Below, piece by piece: positions 7,767 to 12,998 of a stretch of 12,998 nucleotides of DNA. This DNA is from Butyrivibrio sp. (GTDB taxonomy: Bacteria > Bacillota > Clostridia > Lachnospirales > Lachnospiraceae): positions 1 through 12,998 of the forward strand of contig NZ_SVFW01000045.1 in NCBI RefSeq assembly GCF_015056685.1. Direction: 5' to 3'. The notes beneath the pieces are model-generated. The model was not told the DNA's origin, did not search any database, and was given only the letters and a program-made list of their open reading frames with translations. Made by a program: the position numbers and the translations under genes. The first letter of the stretch is position 1. Every line of letters begins with the position of its first letter.

Positions 7767-7794
7767 TTGATTTCGTGATATGTGAAGGTATAAT
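7767..7794 (+). promoter_or_regulatory. Candidate promoter of the acidic lipoprotein gene
   Basis: TTGATT (7767-7772) and a perfect TATAAT (7789-7794) are 16 bases apart. The predicted start is at about 7801, directly at the ATG at 7802, which would make a leaderless message. If transcription begins upstream instead, GAAGG at 7784-7788 could serve an in-frame TTG at 7796. The two readings exclude each other. The rest of the 7647-7774 gap shows no clear structure. Confidence 0.45.
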
Positions 7795-7801
7795 TTTGAA
7801 T

Positions 7802-8455
7802 ATGATGAAAAAACAATTCTTTTTACCTATGTTAATAATTATGCTCCTTCTAAATGGCTGTAGCTTAACACAAATAATAGAAGATGAAGGCAGTGCAGAT
7901 TTAAGCTTTGAGCAGCTTTATAGCAGCCTTGAAGCAGAAGAGGACTCCTCTATTGAGGATGTTGATAAAGAAACAGCTCTGGAAGAAGATAACAGTGCTG
8001 ATCTTTTGGATTCTTCAGTTGCAGCATCAACGGAAGTAGGAAGCGGTATCCTTTCAGATCCTTCAGATATAAATCTGCGTGATGCAGATGGAAATGACAA
8101 GAATTATCTTTTTACATATGATGGTGAAGATTTTTCAGTTGTCTATACCACGGATAATTGGAGAATATACGATTCCTACAAGATAAATAATACTGAAGAT
8201 ATGACAATAATATGTGAGGCACTTATCAGCGTTCACCAGATCCATGGCAGTGATATGGAGTCTTACAGGACAGCCGGGGACATGGCATATGAATGGCTTC
8301 AGCACAACATTGCCTATCAGTTTTTGCCAGATGAAAGTCCATGGAAAGTTCATGCACAGAATGTAGACCTTGATCCAAAGGACCAGGGAAAGAGCTTTTC
8401 TGAAATATATGAGGATAGAACCGGCAAGGAATTTAATCTAAAAGATTTCTTTTAA
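7802..8455 (+). CDS. Acidic lipoprotein of unknown function
   Basis: I do not recognise this gene beyond its being a secreted lipoprotein. From the ATG at 7802 (217 residues) it opens with MMKK, a hydrophobic stretch and the lipobox LLNGC with Cys20, so it should be lipidated and anchored outside the membrane. Residues about 21-80 form a Glu/Asp/Ser-rich, probably disordered spacer. A folded-looking domain follows (about 90-217), with YLFTYDGEDFSVVYTTDNWRI in its first half and a Trp/Tyr/His-rich C-terminal half (MAYEWLQHNIAYQFLP, SPWKVHAQNVDLDP) that ends in LKDFF. No catalytic motif stands out. The start is uncertain: the frame is open from a GTG at 7775, ATGs occur at 7802 and 7805, and a TTG at 7796 has the best-placed ribosome binding site. 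No terminator follows, so read-through into the ABC operon is possible. The lipoprotein call is firm; function is unknown. Confidence 0.8.
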   Translation: MMKKQFFLPMLIIMLLLNGCSLTQIIEDEGSADLSFEQLYSSLEAEEDSSIEDVDKETALEEDNSADLLDSSVAASTEVGSGILSDPSDINLRDADGNDKNYLFTYDGEDFSVVYTTDNWRIYDSYKINNTEDMTIICEALISVHQIHGSDMESYRTAGDMAYEWLQHNIAYQFLPDESPWKVHAQNVDLDPKDQGKSFSEIYEDRTGKEFNLKDFF

Positions 8456-8462
8456 TTTACTA

Positions 8463-8491
8463 TTGATAAAAAACATCAAGTGTATTATTAT
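8463..8491 (+). promoter_or_regulatory. Promoter of the ABC transporter/M20 operon, with a dyad around the -10
   Basis: TTGATA (8463-8468) and TATTAT (8486-8491) are exactly 17 bases apart, each five of six consensus bases. The predicted start near 8498 gives a leader of about 80 bases. The -10 lies in the centre of an imperfect inverted repeat (8475-8485 with 8494-8502: TGTAT/ATACA, extended by ATCA/TGAT after a two-base bulge), a possible operator. Confidence 0.65.
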
Positions 8492-8504
8492 TTATACATG
8501 ATTA

Positions 8505-8561
8505 ATGCATAAAAATACAAAAACGGTTATTAAAATGCATATTTCAATATCATATATGCAT
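8505..8561 (+). repeat. Three ATGCAT hexamers in the operon leader; the last two form a hairpin
   Basis: ATGCAT occurs at 8505-8510, 8535-8540 and 8556-8561, start-to-start 30 and 21 bases. The last two extend to ATGCATAT (8535-8542) and ATATGCAT (8554-8561), a perfect 8-bp stem with an 11-base loop that ends two bases before the ribosome binding site. The copies could be DNA operator half-sites or part of an RNA structure controlling translation. ATGCAT is self-complementary and also occurs within coding sequence elsewhere, so function is unproven. Confidence 0.45.
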
Positions 8562-8563
8562 AC

Positions 8564-8570
8564 AGGAGGG
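8564..8570 (+). promoter_or_regulatory. Ribosome binding site that fixes the binding-protein start
   Basis: AGGAGGG lies six bases before the ATG at 8577. The frame is open back to an ATG at 8505, but that ATG has no ribosome binding site and would place 24 polar residues in front of a complete lipoprotein signal peptide, so 8577 is the true start. Confidence 0.9.
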
Positions 8571-8576
8571 AAAATT

Positions 8577-9434
8577 ATGAAAAAGAAAATTATTTCTTTA
8601 GTTATGGCATCAATGATGGCAATCCTTGCAGTGGGATGCGGTTCTTCATCAGCTACAACAAATGAGAGCACAGATACTGCAAAGTCAGATATTTCTACAG
8701 TTACAGAAGGAAAGCTTACAGTAGCTACTTCACCTGACTTTGCTCCATATGAGTTCTACGCAGTAGATGAGAGCGGAACTCCACAGCTTGCAGGTTTTGA
8801 TATTGCACTTGCACAGTACATCGCAGATTATCTTGGACTTGAGCTTGAGGTTGTTCCTGTTGACTTTGATGGTGTTTTGATGGAGCTTCAGACTAAGGCA
8901 GTTGACCTTGGTGTTGCAGGCCTTTCACCTGATCCAAAGCGTGAGTCAATCATGGATTTCTCAGATATCTATTATGAAGGCGGACAGTCATTTGTTTGCA
9001 CACAGGCCAACAAAGACAAGTTTACAAGTCTTGCTGATGTAAATGTTGCAGGCCTTGAGATCGGCGCACAGACAGGTTCAATCCAGGTTGACCTTGCTCA
9101 GACAAACAGCCCTGATGCAGATATCATCCAGCTCACAAAGGTTACAGATATCGTAGCAGAACTGATCGCAGGTAAGCTTGATGGCGCATACATTGAGACA
9201 GCTGTTGCTGAGAGCTATGCCAAGAATTATCCTGATCTTTGCATAGTACTTGATGTTCCTTATGATGGAGCAGAAGGATCTGCAATCGGTGTATCAAAGG
9301 GTAATGATGCTCTTAAGGCAGCAGTAAATGAAGCAATAAAGAGTGCTATCGAGAGTGGAAAGATGGATGAGTTCGTAGCAACTGCAAACGAGCAGGCAAG
9401 CGGCGAGATCATCGAGGGACTTCTCGATAACTAA
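8577..9434 (+). CDS. Amino-acid ABC transporter substrate-binding lipoprotein (solute-binding family 3)
   Basis: Extracellular lipid-anchored receptor that binds the solute and delivers it to the permease encoded next. The 285 residues begin with MKKK, a hydrophobic segment and the lipobox LAVGC (Cys21), then a Ser/Thr-rich linker. A family 3 binding domain covers about 45-272: KLTVATSPDFAPYEF (46-60), LAGFDIALAQYIADYLG (71-87) matching the family signature, VAGLSPDPKRESIMDFSDIY (113-132) and IGAQTGSIQ (162-170). SxxR-type ligand residues are present in S117...R122. Length is normal. It is the first gene of the operon, behind its own promoter and an AGGAGGG site. A strong hairpin separates it from the permease gene, consistent with making more binding protein than membrane components. 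Family assignment is firm; a polar amino acid or a related small ligand is likely, but the exact one cannot be read. Confidence 0.95.
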   Translation: MKKKIISLVMASMMAILAVGCGSSSATTNESTDTAKSDISTVTEGKLTVATSPDFAPYEFYAVDESGTPQLAGFDIALAQYIADYLGLELEVVPVDFDGVLMELQTKAVDLGVAGLSPDPKRESIMDFSDIYYEGGQSFVCTQANKDKFTSLADVNVAGLEIGAQTGSIQVDLAQTNSPDADIIQLTKVTDIVAELIAGKLDGAYIETAVAESYAKNYPDLCIVLDVPYDGAEGSAIGVSKGNDALKAAVNEAIKSAIESGKMDEFVATANEQASGEIIEGLLDN

Positions 9435-9450
9435 TAAATAATAAAAATAT

Positions 9451-9487
9451 GTGTGGGCAGAACATTAGTAAAGTGTTTTGCCCACGC
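9451..9487 (+). promoter_or_regulatory. Intercistronic hairpin between binding-protein and permease genes
   Basis: A 14-bp stem pairs 9451-9464 with 9474-9487 around a nine-base loop, with two G-U pairs (GTGGGCAGAACA facing TGTTTTGCCCAC). It begins 17 bases after the binding-protein stop. It is followed by AAAAGTAAGG, not a T run, so it is not a canonical terminator. It more likely protects the upstream message 3' end or causes partial attenuation, giving excess binding protein. Confidence 0.7.
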
Positions 9488-9503
9488 AAAAGTAAGGATG
9501 GAT

Positions 9504-10292
9504 ATGGATAGTTTTATTAAAGCGGAAAATTTTTCTAAGATTTCTCCCTATGCCAGCCTGTTCTGGCAGGGTATGGTAGTCACTGTAATGCTTTCATTAT
9601 TTACAGTGGCTATTGGTTTTGTATTGGCACTTATTTTATCAGGCATGAGGATGTCACATTTTTACCCATTTGCATTTCTGGGGCTTGATAAAGAAGGACA
9701 CCAGAGGGAAAAGGGATTTCTTCCTGCTGTTAGCAGGTTCAACCCTCTTAGTTTTCTTGCAACTGCATATGTTGAGATTCTCAGATCTACTCCTGTTATC
9801 GTTCAGGTAGCGATCATCTATTATGGAGTTTTTGGATCTCTTATAACACTTCCAAGCTTCACTTTTTTTGGATTTATCAAGTTTGAGAGATTTTTCCCCG
9901 GTGTTGTAGCTCTTGGGATGAACTCAGGTGCATATCTTTGCGAGATAATGAGATCAGGAATTCAGTCAATTGACGGTGGACAGACTGAGGCTGCAAGATC
10001 TCTTGGTATGAGCCAGATGCAAAATATGAGATATATCATCTTGCCGCAGGCTATCAAAAATATCCTTCCTGCAATTGCAAATGAATTTGTAGTAATTATA
10101 AAAGAGTCAGCTATTACCTATACAATCGGTGTTCAGGACATTATGTCAGCTGTTAACGCCGTAAGAGGCGCTACTTTCATAATTATAGAGCCTTTGCTTG
10201 TTGCAACAGCAATTTATTTCTGCCTGTGCTTCCCAACAAGTAAGCTCATAGCATATTTTGAAAGGAGAATGAGCCGTGGCGACAAGAGATAA
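9504..10292 (+). CDS. Amino-acid ABC transporter permease (HisM/GlnP type)
   Basis: Membrane channel subunit of the importer; it probably forms a homodimer since only one permease gene is present. From the ATG at 9504 it has 262 residues. Helix one lies at about 24-48, YVEILRSTPVIVQ at 89-101, and the EAA loop that contacts the ATPase at about 158-192 (GGQTEAARSLGMS, then IILPQAIKNILPAIAN). The segment between helix one and EILRSTP is unusually long, with about 30 extra residues (51-80, including LGLDKEGHQREKGFLP) compared with typical family members. The start is uncertain: ATG 9504 has AAGG at 9494-9497, ATG 9498 has no usable spacing, and the upstream GTG at 9453 falls inside the intercistronic hairpin and is rejected. 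The 3' end overlaps the ATPase gene by 17 bases. Family is secure. Confidence 0.93.
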   Translation: MDSFIKAENFSKISPYASLFWQGMVVTVMLSLFTVAIGFVLALILSGMRMSHFYPFAFLGLDKEGHQREKGFLPAVSRFNPLSFLATAYVEILRSTPVIVQVAIIYYGVFGSLITLPSFTFFGFIKFERFFPGVVALGMNSGAYLCEIMRSGIQSIDGGQTEAARSLGMSQMQNMRYIILPQAIKNILPAIANEFVVIIKESAITYTIGVQDIMSAVNAVRGATFIIIEPLLVATAIYFCLCFPTSKLIAYFERRMSRGDKR

Positions 10293-11052
10293 ACTTATTC
10301 AGGTAATAGACCTTGAAAAACATTATAATGGTGGAGCTATCAAAGCTCTTGACGGAGTAACTGTAGATATAGACAGAGGTGACGTGATGGTTGTTATCGG
10401 ACCATCAGGAAGTGGTAAATCAACATTTCTTCGTTCACTGAATCTTTTGGAAGAGCCTACAGGCGGCGCTATCATTTTTGACGATGTTGATATAACCAAG
10501 AAAAAATATAAAGACGAATCCGGCAAATGGGTTAAGGTAGACATGGATCTTCACAGGCAGAAGATGGGAATGGTATTCCAGCATTTCAATCTTTTCCCTC
10601 ATATGACTATCATGGATAACATGATCCTTGCTCCTGTAAAGGTAAAAAAAGTTCCGGAAGAGGAAGCCAAAAAGAAGGCTTTAGAGTTATTAAAAAGAGT
10701 TGGACTTGAAGATAGAGCAGGCGCTTATCCGATTCAGCTTTCAGGTGGTCAGAAACAGCGTATCGCTATCGTGAGAGCTCTTATGATGGAACCTGAGGTT
10801 ATGCTTTTTGACGAACCCACATCAGCTCTTGACCCTGAGATGGTCGGCGAAGTTCTTGATGTTATGAAGCAACTTGCGTCAGAAGGAATGACCATGGTTG
10901 TTGTTACTCATGAGATGGGATTTGCAAGAGAAGTAGGAAACAGAGTTCTTTTCATGGCTGACGGAAAACTTCTTGAGCAGGGCACACCTGCTGAGATCTT
11001 TGAGCATCCTAAGCACCCAAGACTTCAGGAGTTTTTGGGAAAAGTGCTGTAA
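10276..11052 (+). CDS. Amino-acid ABC transporter ATP-binding protein (GlnQ/HisP type)
   Basis: Cytoplasmic ATPase that drives the importer as a dimer. The 258 residues carry all nucleotide-binding motifs: Walker A GPSGSGKST (42-50), Q-loop Gln102 (VFQHFNLFPH), signature LSGGQKQR (155-162), Walker B VMLFDEPTSALD (175-186, catalytic Glu180) and H-loop His212 (VVTHEMGFA). The sequence resembles polar-amino-acid ATPases, including the QEFLGKVL end. A short insertion of charged residues before the Q-loop (about 75-95, KKKYKDESGKWVKVDMD) is slightly longer than in GlnQ. The start is GTG at 10276, chosen because AAAGGAG (10261-10267) lies eight bases upstream; it overlaps the permease end by 17 bases, so the two are probably translationally coupled. 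All active-site residues are intact. Confidence 0.96.
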   Translation: MATRDKLIQVIDLEKHYNGGAIKALDGVTVDIDRGDVMVVIGPSGSGKSTFLRSLNLLEEPTGGAIIFDDVDITKKKYKDESGKWVKVDMDLHRQKMGMVFQHFNLFPHMTIMDNMILAPVKVKKVPEEEAKKKALELLKRVGLEDRAGAYPIQLSGGQKQRIAIVRALMMEPEVMLFDEPTSALDPEMVGEVLDVMKQLASEGMTMVVVTHEMGFAREVGNRVLFMADGKLLEQGTPAEIFEHPKHPRLQEFLGKVL

Positions 11053-11087
11053 ATGCGTATTACAAATTACCGGATGTATGGGACCTG

Positions 11088-12551
11088 ATGATGGATAAAA
11101 ATAAAAAAATTGCAGTAGAAGAAATAGAGCAAAAAGAAAAACTTATATATGATGTGGCCGATAAAATATGGGATTATGCAGAACTTTCTCTAAACGAGTA
11201 TAAGTCCTGCGATCTGTATTGCAAGGTCATGGAAGATGAAGGATTTGAGGTCAGAAAAGGCTTGAGCGGTATCGCAACGGCCTTTATGGCCTCTTTTGGC
11301 AGAGGAAAACCTGTAATAGGGCTTTTGGCAGAGTATGATGCCCTTTCAGGGATCCCAAAGTGTAATGTGGAAAAGAAGGAACATCTTGATGTCCCAAAGC
11401 TTGAAAGCAGCATAACGTCGGATAGCTCAGCCCATGGATGCGGACATAACCTTTTGGGAGCAGGAGCTATGGCTGCGGCTATCGGAATAAAGAAATACCT
11501 TAAGGAATCCGGCCATGAGGGAACTGTTATTTTATATGGATGTCCTGGAGAAGAGGGCTGCGCATCGAAGGCCTTTTTTGCAAGAGATGGTGTATGGAGT
11601 ACTTTAGATGCGGCACTTACCTGGCATCCTTCAGATTGCAATGAGGTTGTTACGGGCTCGTCCAATTCCTGTATCCAGGTGAAGTACACATTTAAGGGAG
11701 TATCTTCTCACGCTTCTGCAGCGCCTGAAAAGGGGAGAAGCGCTCTTGACGCTGTGGAGCTGATGAATATTGGTGTTCAGTTTTTAAGAGAACACATGAG
11801 TGATAAGGCGAGAGTGCATTATGCCATAACAGATGCAGGCGGTATGAGCCCTAACGTTGTTCAGGCAAGAGCACAGGTACTTTATATGATGCGTTCCAAC
11901 CATGTAAAAGAGGCTCTGGAACTTCAAAAGAGAGTAGATAAGATTGCAGAGGGTGCAGCCCTTATGACTGATACAACAGTTGAGAGAACCTTTATAGATG
12001 GCATGTCCGATACTGTTACAAATAGAAGTCTGGAGAAGGTGGCATATAAGAATTTTAAAGAATTGGGAGTTCCTGTTCACACTGATTGGGAGCTGAAATT
12101 GGCAAAAGAAATAGCTTTAACCTATGAAGGCAGTGATAAAAATCCAGGTATTGGGTCTTCTTTTGACGAGGAATATGCAAAAAAAGCAGCGGCACTCAGA
12201 AAAGAAAACAGATCTTATATGAATGACTTTTTACTGCCGCACTTCATGGGAGATGCCTTTGAAGCTTCATCAACTGATGTGGGAGATGTGAGCTACAATT
12301 GTCCTACTGTGCAGATCCATGTTGCATCCTGGCCTAATGGTTGCCCGGGGCACAGCTGGCAGAATGTTGCATGCGACGGTTCTTCTATAGGACATAAGGC
12401 TGCATTACATGCCGGAAAAGTTCTTGCAGCTACAGCTATAGATCTTTTCGAAAATGAAGACATATTAAAGGAAAGTCTTTCAGAATTAAAAGAGAGGACC
12501 AAAGATGGCTATAATTGCCCAATTCCCAAAGGGGCCATAGCAAAAGTTTAA
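11088..12551 (+). CDS. M20-family metallo-amidohydrolase, AbgB-like
   Basis: Predicted cytoplasmic metal-dependent amidase. The closest named relatives by motif are the AbgB subunit of p-aminobenzoyl-glutamate hydrolase and other M20 amidohydrolases. In the 487 residues I see the metal-site motif AHGCGHNLLGAG (115-126, Cys118/His120), the catalytic pair in YGCPGEEG (150-157, Glu155/Glu156), TWHP (178-181, His180), the dimerisation/lid segment GVSSHASAAPEKGRSALDA (204-222) and the last ligand in GCPGHSW (418-424, His422). STDVGDVSY (395-403) is also typical of AbgB-type proteins. The gene begins 35 bases after the ATPase stop with no terminator between, so it is co-transcribed with the importer. 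No separate AbgA-like subunit is encoded. Starts at 11088 and 11091 are both possible and the ribosome binding site is weak. Family is firm; folate-fragment, peptide or N-acyl-amino-acid substrates are all possible. Confidence 0.9.
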   Translation: MMDKNKKIAVEEIEQKEKLIYDVADKIWDYAELSLNEYKSCDLYCKVMEDEGFEVRKGLSGIATAFMASFGRGKPVIGLLAEYDALSGIPKCNVEKKEHLDVPKLESSITSDSSAHGCGHNLLGAGAMAAAIGIKKYLKESGHEGTVILYGCPGEEGCASKAFFARDGVWSTLDAALTWHPSDCNEVVTGSSNSCIQVKYTFKGVSSHASAAPEKGRSALDAVELMNIGVQFLREHMSDKARVHYAITDAGGMSPNVVQARAQVLYMMRSNHVKEALELQKRVDKIAEGAALMTDTTVERTFIDGMSDTVTNRSLEKVAYKNFKELGVPVHTDWELKLAKEIALTYEGSDKNPGIGSSFDEEYAKKAAALRKENRSYMNDFLLPHFMGDAFEASSTDVGDVSYNCPTVQIHVASWPNGCPGHSWQNVACDGSSIGHKAALHAGKVLAATAIDLFENEDILKESLSELKERTKDGYNCPIPKGAIAKV

Positions 12552-12565
12552 TTACAGATGGATTT

Positions 12566-12606
12566 CCACACGTGGCAGAGGCTTCGTCCGCTACGTGTGG
12601 TTTTTT
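12566..12606 (+). terminator. Intrinsic terminator of the ABC/M20 operon
   Basis: CCACACGT (12566-12573) pairs with ACGTGTGG (12593-12600). The stem continues inward for three more pairs (one G-U), then a mismatch and two further pairs. Six T follow directly, with a second T-rich stretch at 12612-12619. It lies 14 bases after the M20 stop. No A tract precedes it, so it acts in one direction. Confidence 0.93.
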
Positions 12607-12631
12607 GTGGCTTTTTTTTACTAAAAACGTA

Positions 12632-12661
12632 TTGACTTCTACATTGATTTTTAGATAGAAT
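12632..12661 (+). promoter_or_regulatory. Promoter of the gene starting at 12698
   Basis: TTGACT (12632-12637) and TAGAAT (12656-12661) are separated by 18 bases, each five of six consensus bases. The predicted start near 12668 precedes an AGGGAT ribosome binding site at 12685-12690. It lies just after the operon terminator, marking a new transcription unit. Confidence 0.65.
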
Positions 12662-12697
12662 CATTCGGTATATGTTTTATAGATAGGGATAAATGTT

Positions 12698-12998
12698 ATG
12701 CAGAGTTTTTTGAGTAAGATTAAGGATTTTAATAATAAACACAGGAAGATTGCTCCATTTTTAATATGGATCGAGATAATTCTGATATTTCTTGCAAGTA
12801 TTATAAAGAATATTTGCAGACATTATAAAATTCTTTTGACAGTAGCTGTTGTTCTGATCGTTATAGGAATTTCGGCGAGACATCTGGCGAGTGTTGAATC
12901 TAAGGCTCCGGAGGAAGAACCTGTAGTGGCTGCTTCTGAAGAAGTGTCAGTTGTAGAGGAGGCTTTGCAGGAAGCTACGGTTGAAGCTTCGAATGAGG
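12698..12998 (+). CDS. Membrane protein of unknown function, 3' end outside window
   Basis: An open frame of 100 codons begins at ATG 12698, seven bases after AGGGAT, and runs off the window without a stop. I do not recognise it. The protein starts with a basic segment (MQSFLSKIKDFNNKHRK), followed by two hydrophobic helices at about residues 20-36 (PFLIWIEIILIFLASII) and 45-59 (ILLTVAVVLIVIGIS). From residue 65 the sequence becomes rich in Glu, Val and Ala (EEEPVVAASEEVSVVEEALQ), probably a disordered acidic linker to whatever lies downstream. The layout suggests a small double-pass membrane anchor with the acidic linker on the same side as the N-terminus. A dedicated promoter and a good start make it very likely real. 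It could carry a further C-terminal domain outside the window. Confidence 0.75.
   Translation, partial: MQSFLSKIKDFNNKHRKIAPFLIWIEIILIFLASIIKNICRHYKILLTVAVVLIVIGISARHLASVESKAPEEEPVVAASEEVSVVEEALQEATVEASNE

Noticed and set aside
8505..8576. N-terminal extension of the binding protein from the ATG at 8505
   Set aside because: It would bury the lipoprotein signal peptide behind 24 polar residues and ignore the AGGAGGG site before 8577.
9451..9487. Reading the intercistronic hairpin as an intrinsic terminator
   Set aside because: It is followed by AAAAGTAAGG, not a T run, and the downstream genes of the importer have no promoter of their own that I can see.
9453..9503. GTG start for the permease at 9453
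   Set aside because: The codon lies in the stem of a 14-bp hairpin and has no ribosome binding site; the ATG at 9504 has AAGG at suitable spacing.
11174..11689. Open frame of 171 codons antisense to the M20 gene
   Set aside because: It lies wholly inside a well-supported gene on the other strand, and its protein has no recognisable motif. It is a by-product of codon usage.
1..12998. Novel defence, CRISPR, phage or mobile-element system
   Set aside because: No repeat arrays, integrase, transposase, toxin-antitoxin pair or target-site duplications are visible. Gene order and composition look like normal chromosome.

Overview
The window looks like ordinary chromosome from an AT-rich Firmicute, most likely a Lachnospiraceae-type clostridium close to Butyrivibrio. 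This is inferred from the paired GlgC/GlgD subunits, strong AGGAGG-type ribosome binding sites, lipobox lipoproteins, frequent AGA arginine codons, a YuxH-type EAL-HDOD protein and sigma-A style promoters. No phage, plasmid, insertion sequence, CRISPR array, rRNA or tRNA is visible.

Layout: (1) 1-2019 is the 3' part of a dCache chemoreceptor gene, closed by a bidirectional terminator shared with the convergent glycogen operon. (2) 4332-2075 on the minus strand is glgCD, the two ADP-glucose pyrophosphorylase subunits, which overlap by one base. (3) 4333-4440 is a compact divergent control region where the -10 hexamers of two opposing promoters occupy almost the same bases beside a 12-bp palindrome. 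(4) 4441-6681 holds a GtrB/DPM-like membrane glycosyltransferase and then, behind its own promoter, a degenerate EAL-HDOD protein. (5) 7646-6741 on the minus strand is a PrsW-family intramembrane protease, sharing a second bidirectional terminator with the EAL-HDOD gene. (6) 7802-8455 encodes an unrecognised acidic lipoprotein. (7) 8577-12551 is a four-gene operon: solute-binding lipoprotein, permease, ATPase and an AbgB-like M20 amidohydrolase, ended by a strong terminator. (8) From 12698 a new gene for a two-helix membrane protein runs off the window.

How the genes work together: GlgC and GlgD supply ADP-glucose for glycogen synthesis. The ABC genes form a complete polar-amino-acid type importer, and the attached M20 hydrolase suggests that the imported ligand is, or leads to, an amide-linked compound cleaved in the cytoplasm. 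The chemoreceptor, EAL-HDOD protein and PrsW protease are separate sensing or signalling units; nothing in the sequence ties them to one pathway.

I find no convincing new multi-gene system. The items most worth a second look are non-coding: an AT-rich dyad around the -10 of the ABC operon, a hairpin beside its ribosome binding site with three ATGCAT copies in the leader, a 14-bp hairpin between the binding-protein and permease genes, and the overlapping glgC/glycosyltransferase promoters. The M20 gene in the importer operon and the EAL-HDOD protein that has lost its catalytic residues are also of interest.
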